Assembly (NCBI GenBank): GCA_023412215.1
Contig: JAEYNX010000034.1
Span: 248,001 to 312,000 of the forward strand
Length of the DNA: 64,000 nucleotides
Direction of reading: 5' to 3'
From: Bacillota bacterium
GTDB taxonomy: Bacteria > Bacillota > Clostridia > Oscillospirales > Ruminococcaceae
Shown here one piece after another: positions 37,263-46,509 of the stretch (its first letter is position 1; every line of letters starts with the position of its first letter). The translations under genes and the position numbers were made by a program. The notes beneath the pieces were generated by a model. That model did not search any database and was not told the origin of the DNA. It saw nothing but the letters and a program-made list of their open reading frames with translations.

Positions 37263-39209
37263 TTACAGAGAGGCCTTAAGCCATACGGCCATCTCTCCCG
37301 GGGTTCTGTTGCCCCATAACGCGTAGGGAATAGCCTTTAAATGAACCGGCTCGGTGATAAATCCGCCCGAATCGCGGTATAGCTCGCCGTTCCAGCCTGC
37401 GGAGGACAGTTTTTTACCCTCAAGCTCTATGGTATGTATGCCCCATAACAGATCCCGCTCATAAATCTCCTTAAGCTGCTGAGCAGGGTCAACAAAAACC
37501 GAGGCCAGGTTTTTAAAGTTATCGGTTTCTTCAAAACAGTAGATGATCGGCCCCTTTTGCAGGGCAATGCGCCCGGCGTCTGCCCGTACCTCGGGGTTGG
37601 CCATAACAAAATGTGCCTTAACGCCAAAATGGAAGGCAATCTCGGTGCTACCCTGCCAAGTTTGTTTAAAATACGCATAGCCTTTTTGTATGCGCGGTGA
37701 ACATATTTGGTTATTAACCGTAAAAGCCGTAGACTCCGCATAATCCGGTATTCTGATCGCCACCTCAAATTCGGCGCTTTTTTCAGCGGTCACGCGAAGG
37801 GTGCCCGTGCCGCCGTTGATCACGTTTGCATTCAGGTCAAGCTTTACCGTACCGCCGCCCAATACCAATTCTGTGCTGTTGTTGATAAAAAGGTTTACAT
37901 ACACCGAATCGGCATCGGCCGAATAGATGTACTGCCCAAGGGACGCGAGGGTTCTCGCCACATTCGTCGGGCAGCAGGCGCATTTAAACCACTGCTGGCG
38001 GACAGGCTTTACGTGTTCGCGGAAGGTATATTCCATACAGCTTTCGGGCCATACCTCCAGCGGGTTTACGTAAAAATAGCGGTCGCCCTCCAAGCTGATG
38101 GCAGCCAGCAGCGTGTTATACAATCCGCGCTCTACGACATCGTAATACCTTGCTTCGCGGCTGAGGTTGCCCATGCGCTGCCCGAACATGATAAGCCCCA
38201 CGGTAGCGCAGCTTTCGGAGTAGTTGCTGTCGTTTGGCAGGTCGTAGTCGGTGGTGAAGCGCTCCAGTAATCCAGAGGAACCGATGCTGCCGGTGATATA
38301 CATCCGCTTTTCGGTAATGCTGCGCCACAGGGTTTCGCAGGCCTGCCTGAGTCCTCTGTCGTCACACTCTCTGGCAATATCGGCCATTGCGCTGTACATG
38401 TATACGGCGCGTACCGCGTGCCCTTCGGCCGTGGTCTGCTCCCTGGGCGGGAGATGGCTTTGGGAATAATGGGGGTCATACGGCATCAGCTCGGGGTAGA
38501 TGCCTTTTCCGCCCCGCTTTTTAATCTCCTCTAAAAAATAGTTGGGGGTGCCGCCGCGGCAGTTGATAAAATAGCGGGCGGTATCGAGATACCTTTGTTC
38601 CCGTGTAACCCGGTATAGCTTTACCAGCGCAAGCTCAATCTCCTGATGCCCGGGGTAGCCGTGCAGCTTGCCTTCTTCGTCGCCGAAGGTATTGCATATT
38701 AGATCCGCAAAACGGCTCGCGACCCTTAACAGCCGGTCTTTGCCCGTTGCCTGATAATAGGCGACGGCTGCCTCGATAAGATGGCCGGCGGAATACAGCT
38801 CGTGGCCCTCGGTAAGATTGCTCCACCGTTTATCCGGTTCCACTATCGTGTAGTATGTATGGAGATACCCGTCGGGGCGCTGCGCCTTTTCAATCAGCTC
38901 AATCACATGGTCGGCCAGCTCTTCGTAGCGGCTGTTGGGGTGAGTGTTCAGCGTATAGGCCAGTGCCTCCAGCCACTTGTATACGTCGGTATCGCGAAAT
39001 ACTCCGCCGTGGTGCTCGCCCTGTGACTCCCCCGCCGCTATACGGAAGTTTTCAAGGCAATGGCTCTCTTCGGCGCCCTCTATTTTGTCGTTGAGAATAT
39101 CCCACTGGTAAGGAACGACCACATTCGGAATCAGATTGATATACCTGCTCCATAAGGCATCGCTGATGTGAACGTGCTTCAGGTTGAGGTGCTGCAAGTG
39201 GTTTTTCAT
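37263..39209 (-). CDS. GH127 beta-L-arabinofuranosidase
   Basis: This 648-residue enzyme releases beta-L-arabinofuranose, as known for Bifidobacterium HypBA1 on hydroxyproline-linked arabinans. The (alpha/alpha)6-barrel carries the zinc-thiolate site: E332 and C334 in the YSESCATVG segment, and C412 (nucleophile) and C413 in the CACCPTNVAR segment. FRDTDVYKWLEA and HELYSAGHL near the N-terminus are also typical. There is no signal peptide, so it works on imported oligosaccharides. GGAGG precedes the start. It is divergent from a LacI regulator, with three operator-like palindromes between them. Confidence 0.94.
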   Translation of the reverse strand: MKNHLQHLNLKHVHISDALWSRYINLIPNVVVPYQWDILNDKIEGAEESHCLENFRIAAGESQGEHHGGVFRDTDVYKWLEALAYTLNTHPNSRYEELADHVIELIEKAQRPDGYLHTYYTIVEPDKRWSNLTEGHELYSAGHLIEAAVAYYQATGKDRLLRVASRFADLICNTFGDEEGKLHGYPGHQEIELALVKLYRVTREQRYLDTARYFINCRGGTPNYFLEEIKKRGGKGIYPELMPYDPHYSQSHLPPREQTTAEGHAVRAVYMYSAMADIARECDDRGLRQACETLWRSITEKRMYITGSIGSSGLLERFTTDYDLPNDSNYSESCATVGLIMFGQRMGNLSREARYYDVVERGLYNTLLAAISLEGDRYFYVNPLEVWPESCMEYTFREHVKPVRQQWFKCACCPTNVARTLASLGQYIYSADADSVYVNLFINNSTELVLGGGTVKLDLNANVINGGTGTLRVTAEKSAEFEVAIRIPDYAESTAFTVNNQICSPRIQKGYAYFKQTWQGSTEIAFHFGVKAHFVMANPEVRADAGRIALQKGPIIYCFEETDNFKNLASVFVDPAQQLKEIYERDLLWGIHTIELEGKKLSSAGWNGELYRDSGGFITEPVHLKAIPYALWGNRTPGEMAVWLKASL

Positions 39210-39246
39210 GTTTGGTTCCTCCTATGGTTTGGTGTTAATAGGCTTG

Positions 39247-39258
39247 TAAAACGTTTAA
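39247..39258. promoter_or_regulatory. LacI-type operator, copy 1 (GH127 proximal)
   Basis: TAAAACGTTTAA, one base from the perfect TTAAACGTTTAA palindrome, 38 bp upstream of the GH127 start. The central CG is typical of LacI/CcpA-family operators. Confidence 0.65.
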
Positions 39259-39552
39259 TAATGTCGTTTTATATATTTGTATAAATCAAGTCGAATTCGG
39301 GCCGACGATATAAACAATGGATATAACTTCATGTTATTATCGACCTATTTTGTGCATTATACTTGTGATTGCTTCCGTCTCCGGACAGGTTTGTTAAATG
39401 TTTTCCCTGCAATAATTTTATATCACGATAATTATTGTTTGTAAAAGGCCATATTTAATTAAATTTTAAGCTTATACCATTATTATCTCTAAATATCATC
39501 AATTTTTAATATATTACTTCGTATATTATAAAATTATTTATGTGTATCTATG

Positions 39553-39564
39553 TTAAACGTTTAA
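39553..39564. promoter_or_regulatory. LacI-type operator, copy 2
   Basis: Perfect 12-bp palindrome TTAAACGTTTAA in the middle of the divergent region. Confidence 0.7.
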
Positions 39565-39670
39565 TATAGCATAAGCAACTTGTAAAATTGCAGCAATAGT
39601 CCCGTGTGCTATCACCGACATTTACCTATAGTAGCTAAAATATTGAAACCCTACATAAAAACATTGCATG

Positions 39671-39682
39671 TTAAACGTTTAT
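39671..39682. promoter_or_regulatory. LacI-type operator, copy 3 (regulator proximal)
   Basis: TTAAACGTTTAT, 11 of 12 matching the palindrome, 40 bp upstream of the regulator's GTG start. It suggests autoregulation. Confidence 0.65.
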
Positions 39683-39722
39683 GTGCTATTTTAAAATAAA
39701 ACAGAGTGGTGGGGTGATACAA

Positions 39723-40775
39723 GTGTCAACCATTCGTGAGATTGCACGTCGGGCCGGGGTTTCGGTGGCTACGGTATCCAAGGTTTTAAACGGGAAGAAC
39801 AGCGCAAGCGAGCAAACGGCACGTTTGATTATGGATATTGCCAAGGAACTTCAGTATACGCCCAATATCCACGCAAAGAATTTAAAAAGCGGGTCTTCCA
39901 AAACCCTTGGGATAATCACCGAGGATTTTACCGTATTCAATACGCCCGACATTGTCGACGGCATTGACGATTACTGCTCAAAACACGGCTACAGCTATAT
40001 ATTGGGGAACCTTCGTCTGGATAAGCTGTTTGGCAGCGGCCGCTACGACTCGCCGGAATGTACGGCCCTGTTTAATAAAATGGTATCTGTTATGCTCTCA
40101 AGGCAGGTTGACGGCATTATCTATGTGGGCTGCCACAGCCACAATATTATGCCTCCTCTGGAGCATGATAAAATACCCTTCGTGTGCGCTTATTGCTTTA
40201 GCAACGACGAAAAAATCCCTTCTGTGATCTACGACGACCGGGCTGCGGCTTATGATGTGACAAAGCTACTGATTAAAAACGGGCATGCCCGCATAGCCAT
40301 GATAACCGGCAATACCTCCAGCAACCATACCCATAACCGCATTCTGGGATATCAGGAGGCCTTGTTTGACGGTTCGATTCCGTACGACCCCCACCTTATA
40401 GCCTACGGCGATTGGGGCAGAGACTGCGGGCATGCCCTGTGCGGGCAGCTCCTTACCCGCGGTGCCACAGCGATCTTCTGCCAGAACGATATCATGGCGA
40501 TGGGCGTGCTGGACTATTGCAATGAAAACGGCATTGCAGTTGGCAAAGAGCTTTCGCTGGTGGGCTTTGATAACCGGGAGATTTCCGCCGTCTGCCGCCC
40601 GCAGCTGTCCACCGTTGCGCTGCCGTTGTTTGAGATCGGCATGTCCTCCGCTGAAATACTCATTAACCTGCTCGAAGAAAAGGACAAAAGCTTTTCCGAG
40701 CATGTCACCCTGAATTGCAACATCATCGAGCGGGAATCCATTGCCGATATATCCACACGCGTACCGCCTCTTTAA
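39723..40775 (+). CDS. LacI family transcriptional regulator
   Basis: This ~350-residue repressor has an N-terminal LacI helix-turn-helix (TIREIARRAGVSVATVSKVLNG) and a periplasmic-binding-like effector domain with IFCQNDIMAMGVLDY and LVGFDNREIS. I use the GTG start at 39723, preceded by GGGGTG. The longer frame to 39681 begins inside the third operator. It is divergent from GH127 and 30 bp upstream of GH51, so it probably controls both arabinofuranosidases in response to arabinose or an arabino-oligosaccharide. Confidence 0.93.
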   Translation: MSTIREIARRAGVSVATVSKVLNGKNSASEQTARLIMDIAKELQYTPNIHAKNLKSGSSKTLGIITEDFTVFNTPDIVDGIDDYCSKHGYSYILGNLRLDKLFGSGRYDSPECTALFNKMVSVMLSRQVDGIIYVGCHSHNIMPPLEHDKIPFVCAYCFSNDEKIPSVIYDDRAAAYDVTKLLIKNGHARIAMITGNTSSNHTHNRILGYQEALFDGSIPYDPHLIAYGDWGRDCGHALCGQLLTRGATAIFCQNDIMAMGVLDYCNENGIAVGKELSLVGFDNREISAVCRPQLSTVALPLFEIGMSSAEILINLLEEKDKSFSEHVTLNCNIIERESIADISTRVPPL

Positions 40776-40805
40776 TCGATAATCTTGTGAAATAAGGAGT
40801 TTTGT

Positions 40806-42311
40806 ATGACCAGCATGGCCTCGATAAAATTATGCAAAAACGATATCGTGTCCCCGATTGACGACCGGATCTACAGCTCTTTCATTGAGCATTTCGGCAG
40901 GGCTGTTTATACGGGTGTCTTTGAGCCGGAGCATCCGACCGCCGATGAAAACGGCTTTCGGCGGGATGTACTGGATCTGGTGAAGCAGCTGAACATCCCC
41001 GTGGTTCGTTACCCCGGCGGGAATTTTGTTTCCGGATACGAGTGGGAGGATGGTGTTGGCCCGCTTGAGGAACGCCGCCCACGGCTCGACCTTGCTTGGT
41101 CTGCTTTGGAAAGCAACCGTTTTGGCTTAAACGAGTTTTATGAATGGTCCAAGTGTGTCAATGCGCAGATGATGCTGGCGGTGAACCTCGGAACGCGCGG
41201 GCCAAGGGACGCGCAAAACCTTGTGGAATACTGCAACTTCCCGGGCGGCTCTTATTACAGCAACCTTCGAAAAAAGCACGGCTATGAGAAGCCGCACGGC
41301 ATCAAGCTGTGGTGCCTTGGCAATGAAATGGACGGGCCGTGGCAGATCTGCGCCAAAACCGCCGAGGAGTACGGACGGGTAGCCTGCGAAACCGCCAAGC
41401 TGATGAAATGGGTTGACCCATCGATAGAATTAGTGGTATGCGGCAGCTCAGGGCGCGGCATGCCCACCTTTGGCACGTGGGAAGAAACGGTGCTTACGCA
41501 CACCTATGAGCAGGTGGACTACATTTCGTTACATACCTACTACGGCAACGAAGAGAACGACACCAAAACCTTTCTGGCGCGCGGCGTTGAAATGGGCCGC
41601 TTTATCAAAGAGGTTGCGGAAATCAGCGAAAAGGTTCGCATCAAAAAGGGTCTGAAGAAAAAGGTTTACCTCTCCTTCGACGAGTGGAATGTCTGGTATC
41701 ACTACCGCGTTTCCGGCCAGAACCCGCCCAAGTGGACGGAAGCGCGCCCGATTGAGGAGGAGATTTATAACGTAGAGGATGCTTTGCTCGTAGGCTCCAT
41801 GCTGATTACCTTCATCAACAACGCCGATACAGTAAAGATAGCATGCCTCGCCCAACTGGTAAATACCATCGCGCCCATTATGACTAAAAAAGGCGGCAGC
41901 GCGTGGACGCAGACCATTTTTTACCCCTTTATGTACACCTCGCTCTACGGGCGCGGAACAGCGCTGCGCCAGCAGGACGATTGCCCCACCTATACCTGCG
42001 GCGTGAGCGGTGAGATTCCGATGATAGACAGCGCCGCGGTTTATAACGAACAAAGCCGTGAGCTTGTACTGTTTATGGTAAACCGCAGCTTGGATACGGA
42101 TATCTCCATTGAGATTTCTCTGGAGGGGTTTGATATTGAAGGGATTGTTCAGCAGCTGGCCATTGAGGGGTACGATTTAAAGCAAACAAACGGCCCGGAT
42201 GAGCAACCGGTTGTGCCCATCGAGAAGCATTCATCCTCACAGTTAGGTGAAGGTATCTCGATAAGCCTTTCAAAAGCCTCCTGGAACATGATGCGGATTA
42301 AACTAAAATAG
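40806..42311 (+). CDS. abfA: GH51 alpha-L-arabinofuranosidase
   Basis: This 501-residue retaining glycosidase removes alpha-L-arabinofuranosyl side groups from arabinan and arabinoxylan oligosaccharides. The acid/base is E174 in WCLGNEMDGPWQ and the nucleophile is E293 in FDEWNVWY. The N-terminal RYPGGNFVSGYEWEDGVGP motif is highly typical. There is no signal peptide, so it acts intracellularly. AAGGAG precedes the start. It is co-transcribed with the LacI regulator and supplies L-arabinose to the araBAD pathway nearby. Two terminator hairpins follow. Confidence 0.96.
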   Translation: MTSMASIKLCKNDIVSPIDDRIYSSFIEHFGRAVYTGVFEPEHPTADENGFRRDVLDLVKQLNIPVVRYPGGNFVSGYEWEDGVGPLEERRPRLDLAWSALESNRFGLNEFYEWSKCVNAQMMLAVNLGTRGPRDAQNLVEYCNFPGGSYYSNLRKKHGYEKPHGIKLWCLGNEMDGPWQICAKTAEEYGRVACETAKLMKWVDPSIELVVCGSSGRGMPTFGTWEETVLTHTYEQVDYISLHTYYGNEENDTKTFLARGVEMGRFIKEVAEISEKVRIKKGLKKKVYLSFDEWNVWYHYRVSGQNPPKWTEARPIEEEIYNVEDALLVGSMLITFINNADTVKIACLAQLVNTIAPIMTKKGGSAWTQTIFYPFMYTSLYGRGTALRQQDDCPTYTCGVSGEIPMIDSAAVYNEQSRELVLFMVNRSLDTDISIEISLEGFDIEGIVQQLAIEGYDLKQTNGPDEQPVVPIEKHSSSQLGEGISISLSKASWNMMRIKLK

Positions 42312-42360
42312 AAAGTGCCCAGTAAAAATGAGTTGCTTTTTCATACCGTAATGCCATCCA

Positions 42361-42392
42361 TTCAGCCCCCCGGCTTTCGCCGGGGGGCTGAA
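42361..42392 (+). terminator. Terminator after GH51
   Basis: A perfect 13-bp stem TTCAGCCCCCCGG with its complement at 42380-42392, loop CTTTCG. It lies 49 bp after the GH51 stop. Confidence 0.8.
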
Positions 42393-42401
42393 TATACGAC
42401 A

Positions 42402-42439
42402 AAGAAACAGTCTTCCGCTTACGCAGAAGACTGTTTCTT
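42402..42439. terminator. Second hairpin between convergent genes
   Basis: AAGAAACAGTCTTC at 42402-42415 is a perfect 14-bp inverted repeat with 42426-42439, loop of 10. The A/T ends make it usable on both strands. It probably terminates the minus-strand galactonate operon that ends at 42535. Confidence 0.75.
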
Positions 42440-42534
42440 AATATCGTGCAAATATGAAATGGTAGCTTTCTTATGTCGGCCACACTATTTGATAAGCAGC
42501 ACAACCAGTGGCTGAGACACCGTAATAAAACGAC

Positions 42535-43527
42535 TTATCGCATTGTTTCGAGTTTCACAGGCTCACCCGTATTGAGCGATTGATCGGCTGCTAAGGTTAC
42601 TGCCAGCGTCTTTACGGCATCCTCATAGGGGGAACGGATGAGCTCCGCATTATTATAGCGTACTGCGTTGATAAAAGCCTGCACCGCATTAAAGTGAGAC
42701 GGGAAACGTGCGGGCCGTTTTTCGGTGCTCGACTTGGTGATATAACGTACCTCCTGCATCCAGTCGTACTCAACCGCTGCGTCACGGCAGAAAAGCTGCA
42801 CACCTACGCGTCCGCTTACGTTCTCGCCGAAGAAGCAGCCGGTTTGCACCGTCGCCGCCATGCCGCTTTCAAATGTTATGTTGGTGACAGAAGCCCCCTC
42901 GATATCACAGCCGGGCACCTCGTCAAGAAGATGGGGCACGCTGGCGCTGTAAACGGTGCGAACCTCACCGAAGAAGTAGCGCAAAAGGTCGAAGATGTGG
43001 GTGCTCTGCTCCACCAGCTGCCCGCCGGAACGTGCCTTCACCCGCCACCAGGGCACGCCGGGCATTGCGCCAAGCCACTGTCCCGAGGCGATAACGGCGG
43101 GGTGCGCGGCCAGAAAGGCCTTCAGCTCCTCCATCGCGGGGCTGTAGCGCTCATGGTAGCCACAGGAACACAGAACCCCCGCACTGCGGATCGCTTTCTC
43201 GATTTCATGCGCACGTTCAAGCGAAAGAGCCACCGGCTTTTCTACGTAGAGATGCAAGCCGTTTGCCGCAGCCAGCAGCTCGATGTCGCTATGGCTGTCC
43301 GGCGGCACGCACACCAGCACCGCGTCGAGCTGCCTCTCCTGCGAAAACAGTTCATGGTAGTCTGTATACAGCGTCGCCCAAGGTACCTTTGCAGCCGTCT
43401 CGGCCAGCTTCTGCGCATTTGAGCTTACCAGTGCCGTCACGCGCACCTGCTCCATCTTCAGCAGATTATCAAGGTGGACGTTGCCAAACCATCCGCAGCC
43501 GATAATACCTACCTGAACGACATCCAT
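42535..43527 (-). CDS. Gfo/Idh/MocA family oxidoreductase, possible D-galactose 1-dehydrogenase
   Basis: This 330-residue NAD(P)-dependent dehydrogenase has the Rossmann motif GIIGCGWFGNVH at residues 7-18 and the family EKPVALS. The C-terminal alpha/beta substrate domain has VEQSTHIFDLLRYFFGEV. The family oxidises or reduces many sugars and inositols. It is the last gene of an operon with GH35, galactonate dehydratase, DgoK and a DgoA-like aldolase. That context makes oxidation of D-galactose to galactonolactone attractive, but this is inference; a related sugar or sugar acid is equally possible from sequence alone. Confidence 0.88.
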   Translation of the reverse strand: MDVVQVGIIGCGWFGNVHLDNLLKMEQVRVTALVSSNAQKLAETAAKVPWATLYTDYHELFSQERQLDAVLVCVPPDSHSDIELLAAANGLHLYVEKPVALSLERAHEIEKAIRSAGVLCSCGYHERYSPAMEELKAFLAAHPAVIASGQWLGAMPGVPWWRVKARSGGQLVEQSTHIFDLLRYFFGEVRTVYSASVPHLLDEVPGCDIEGASVTNITFESGMAATVQTGCFFGENVSGRVGVQLFCRDAAVEYDWMQEVRYITKSSTEKRPARFPSHFNAVQAFINAVRYNNAELIRSPYEDAVKTLAVTLAADQSLNTGEPVKLETMR

Positions 43528-43644
43528 CCTTCATGCCCCCTTGCCGTAAACTGTTTGATGTATGCTAAATCTCATTTTTTAACCGCCGAATCGCCGTTCA
43601 ATACGCCTTCGTAGCAACGCTTTGCATTAAAGAAGAATTCCGTA

Positions 43645-44274
43645 TTATAGGGGGCGGGAGCACACCTCAACAAGGCTTTTTGCATCACGGGCAATACCCG
43701 CAAAGTCGCCGTCAAGGATGCGCTGCAGGTTGCACAGACTGCCGCCTGCGCCTACCCCTACCGCACCGTTTTGTATATACTGCGCGGCGTTTTCCGCATT
43801 GATGCCGCCCACCGCGAGAAGCTTTGCGCTGCTAAGCGGCGCGAGCACCTCTTTAAAATACCTCGGGCCGAACGCCGAGGCCGGAAAGACCTTTACATAC
43901 CGGCTGCCGCAGCGCAGGGCATATTCTATCTCGGTGGGGGTGAGCGCGCCGGGGGTTATCAGCACATTGCGCTGTTGGCAAAGCTCGATCACCTCGCGGT
44001 CTATATTCGGGGTTACTAAAAACTCGGCTCCGGCATTAAGTGCCGCCGTAGCCTGTGAAAGATTCAGCACCGTGCCCGCGCCGATGTGCAGCCGGCCCTC
44101 AAACCTGCGGCGCATCCCGGTAATCTGGTTAAGCGCGTCGGGGCTGTTGAGGGTAACCTCCGCAAGGCGTATGCCGCCCTGCGCGAGCGCCTCCAGCAGC
44201 GGCGAGAGAAACTCAGCCGAAACCCCGCGCACAATGGCAATGACGCCGGTGCTCTGCAACGCTTGTTCTACCAT
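43645..44274 (-). CDS. dgoA: 2-dehydro-3-deoxy-6-phosphogalactonate (KDPGal/KDPG) aldolase
   Basis: This ~209-residue class I aldolase splits 2-keto-3-deoxy-6-phospho-sugar acids into pyruvate and glyceraldehyde-3-phosphate. The Schiff-base lysine is about K128 in KVFPASAFGPRY, and the SAFGPxY stretch resembles DgoA more than Eda. The Glu of AEVTLNSP and GAGTVL are also present. I use the ATG at 44274 with AAGGTG 8 bp upstream; the frame to 44310 adds 12 unconserved residues. It follows dgoK. It may also serve KDPG from the uronate pathway; this is untested. Confidence 0.88.
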   Translation of the reverse strand: MVEQALQSTGVIAIVRGVSAEFLSPLLEALAQGGIRLAEVTLNSPDALNQITGMRRRFEGRLHIGAGTVLNLSQATAALNAGAEFLVTPNIDREVIELCQQRNVLITPGALTPTEIEYALRCGSRYVKVFPASAFGPRYFKEVLAPLSSAKLLAVGGINAENAAQYIQNGAVGVGAGGSLCNLQRILDGDFAGIARDAKSLVEVCSRPL

Positions 44275-44338
44275 CCTTTTTTCACCTTGCCCTTCCGGCT
44301 TTATACCCATGAGGCATAAAGTCTGTTGCTTGCCGCAC

Positions 44339-45325
44339 TCACTGGTTGGCGACTTCCTTGCCGATAATGTCCTGATATACGCGCGTAAGGCCCTTAATGC
44401 TTAGCTGCTCGCTTTCTTCAAAGCTTAACAGCTCTATATTGCCGTTAAATGCCGGGCCGTAAGTATTTAAGCAAGCCAAAAACGCCTTGGCGAACTGCCC
44501 GCGCCCGTAGAGCACAAGCTTATCCACCCTTTCGCTCAAGAGCGGTTGAAACGCGCTGAGGTCGGACTGCATCAGGATGCCGTAGATGAACGAGAGCGTC
44601 TGTTCCCGTGTAAAGCCGCCGATGATCTGATTGATGCGCGCCATAAACAGCGACCGCGAAAAATTGTGCTGCTGCGCCGCCTCGTAGCCCTTTTGCACAT
44701 AGGCGTCCACAACATCGTACTGGTCTATCTTGCCGATGGAGCTTTTTAAAATCGTATGGTTGGCGATGGCCCACAGCAGCTCGCCGCTGATGGTGGTGAC
44801 GTTCTGCGTGATGCTGCCGCCTTCGTATAAGACGATCTTGTTATGCGAGCCGAAATGTACGAACAGGATATTCTTATGCCTATCCTCGGGGGCGATGGCA
44901 CCGTAAATCTCGGTTTCCTCCCCGCGCAGCACGTCGCTGTCGCAGCCGCCCGGCGTGCCGAACTTGATGCCGGGTACAAAGTAGAAGGTGGCAAAGGGGG
45001 AGATATGCGGCAGCTTGCAGGGCTTGATTTCATCCGCCAGCTGTGAAAGCACCACGGGGGCCTGCAGGTGCGCAACCTCCAAAAGCCCGACATTGGAGGT
45101 AATCATGCCCGCCGCCAGAATGGTTCCAATCCTGCAATGGTGGGTGGTTTCCATATGTTCTATCGCCTCGCGCACCGCCTGCTCCAGCCGTTGGTTCTTT
45201 GCGCTGTCGTGCGTGTCGGAGGCGCCGATTCTTTTGGTGATATAGTCGATGATCTGTGTTTCGTTGATAAGGGTGAACCGTGTGTTCGTCGTCCCGCCAT
45301 CAATAATTAGAATATAGTTGCCCAA
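44339..45325 (-). CDS. dgoK: 2-dehydro-3-deoxygalactonokinase
   Basis: This ~328-residue kinase phosphorylates 2-keto-3-deoxygalactonate at O6. The DgoK family is recognised by the N-terminal IIDGGTTNTRFTLI phosphate loop and the HISPFATFYFVPGIK and FVHFGSHNK segments. The start is a TTG at 45325, 7 bp after AGGTGG. The open frame reaches 45442 but would then overlap galactonate dehydratase by ~95 bp with unconserved sequence. It lies between dgoD and the aldolase, giving the complete dehydratase-kinase-aldolase order. Confidence 0.9.
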   Translation of the reverse strand: MGNYILIIDGGTTNTRFTLINETQIIDYITKRIGASDTHDSAKNQRLEQAVREAIEHMETTHHCRIGTILAAGMITSNVGLLEVAHLQAPVVLSQLADEIKPCKLPHISPFATFYFVPGIKFGTPGGCDSDVLRGEETEIYGAIAPEDRHKNILFVHFGSHNKIVLYEGGSITQNVTTISGELLWAIANHTILKSSIGKIDQYDVVDAYVQKGYEAAQQHNFSRSLFMARINQIIGGFTREQTLSFIYGILMQSDLSAFQPLLSERVDKLVLYGRGQFAKAFLACLNTYGPAFNGNIELLSFEESEQLSIKGLTRVYQDIIGKEVANQ

Positions 45326-45347
45326 AGCAAGCCCACCTTTATCGTTT

Positions 45348-46496
45348 TTACCATTCCGCAACGGTTCCGTCTTCGTTGCGCCAAACGGGGTTTTTCCAAT
45401 CGTGCCCCGCACGGCCCAGCTCCCGTATCTTGTCTTCGTCAACCTCTATGCCAAGCCCGGGTGCCTTTGGCAGCGAGACAGCGCCGTTCTCGTAATGGAA
45501 TACCGACGCGTCCTTTAAATAGTCCAGCAGGTCGTTGCCCTTGTTGTAGTGAATGCCGAGGCTTTGCTCCTGTATAATGGCGTTGGGGGTGCAGGCGTCC
45601 ATCTGCAGACAGGAGGCCAGCGCAATCGGCCCTAAGGGGCAGTGCGGCGCCACCGCCATGTCGTACGCCTCCGCCATCGCCGAGATTTTGCGGCACTCCA
45701 GGATACCCCCCGCGTGGGAAAGGTCGGGCTGGATGATGTTCACAACGCCCTGCTCAAAGATCTTTTTAAAATCCCAGCGCGTAAACAGCCGCTCGCCGGT
45801 GGCGATGGGGATGGTGGTGCAGGCCGCGATTTCGGCAAACGCCTCGTAGTTTTCGCACAGTACCGGCTCCTCAATAAACATAGGGCGGAACTGCTCGAGC
45901 TCCTTGGCGAGCACCTTCGCCATGGGCTTATGCACCCTGCCGTGGAAGTCTATCGCGATGCCGAAGTCCCGGCCGCACGCCTCGCGGATAGCGGCCACGC
46001 GCTCGAGTACCAAATCAAGCTTGCTGTTGCTGTCGAGGTAGTTTAGCTCCTCGGTGGCATTCATCTTAATGGCAGTAAAGCCCAGCTTCTGCTGTGCTTT
46101 GGCCGCGGAGCCGACGTCCTGCGGGCGGTCGCCGCCAATCCAGGAGTAAACGCGGATATTGTCGCGGCAGGCACCGCCCAGCAGTTCATATACCGGCACA
46201 TTCAGGTACTTGCCCTTAATATCCCACAGCGCCTGCTCAATGCCCGAGATGGCGGAGGAGAGTATCGGCCCCCCGCGGTAAAAACCCGCGCGGTAGAGCA
46301 CCTGAAAGATGTCCTCGATACGCATCGGGTCGGCGCCGATCAAGTAGCCGCTCAGTTCCTGCACGGCAGCCCGAACGGTTTCGGCCCTGCCCTCCACAAC
46401 CGGTTCTCCCCAGCCGCAGATGCCCTCGTCGGTACTCACCTTTAAAAACAGCCAGCGGGGCGGTACCTTAAAAAGCTCTAATGAAGTAATCTTCAT
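45348..46496 (-). CDS. dgoD: D-galactonate dehydratase
   Basis: This enolase-superfamily enzyme dehydrates D-galactonate to 2-keto-3-deoxygalactonate. Its 382 residues equal E. coli DgoD and the active-site numbering is the same: metal ligands D183, E209 and E235, catalytic H185 and H285, and E310. The RAGFYRGGPIL, DFHGRVHKPMAK, QPDLSHAGG and IHYNKG segments are near identical to DgoD. GGGAGGA precedes the start. It lies immediately after the GH35 gene (14 bp), which ties galactoside hydrolysis to galactonate breakdown. Confidence 0.97.
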   Translation of the reverse strand: MKITSLELFKVPPRWLFLKVSTDEGICGWGEPVVEGRAETVRAAVQELSGYLIGADPMRIEDIFQVLYRAGFYRGGPILSSAISGIEQALWDIKGKYLNVPVYELLGGACRDNIRVYSWIGGDRPQDVGSAAKAQQKLGFTAIKMNATEELNYLDSNSKLDLVLERVAAIREACGRDFGIAIDFHGRVHKPMAKVLAKELEQFRPMFIEEPVLCENYEAFAEIAACTTIPIATGERLFTRWDFKKIFEQGVVNIIQPDLSHAGGILECRKISAMAEAYDMAVAPHCPLGPIALASCLQMDACTPNAIIQEQSLGIHYNKGNDLLDYLKDASVFHYENGAVSLPKAPGLGIEVDEDKIRELGRAGHDWKNPVWRNEDGTVAEW

Positions 46497-46509
46497 AACT
46501 TATTCCTCC

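Larger units (their letters stand above)
39210..39722. promoter_or_regulatory. AT-rich divergent control region, GH127 / LacI regulator
   Basis: This 513-bp gene-free, very AT-rich stretch lies between the divergent GH127 and lacI-type genes. It contains three copies of a TTAAACGTTTAA-type palindrome (listed separately). Several TATAAT-like boxes occur in the AT-rich background, but I cannot single out one -35/-10 pair for either gene with confidence. Confidence 0.7.

Noticed and set aside
42402..42439. 14-bp perfect inverted repeat considered as transposon ends
   Set aside because: The arms are only 10 bp apart, there is no transposase or target duplication, and it lies between convergent genes where a terminator is expected.
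45326..45442. N-terminal extension of the DgoK frame
   Set aside because: It would overlap dgoD by about 95 bp, lacks a ribosome binding site, and the family phosphate loop begins just after the TTG at 45325.
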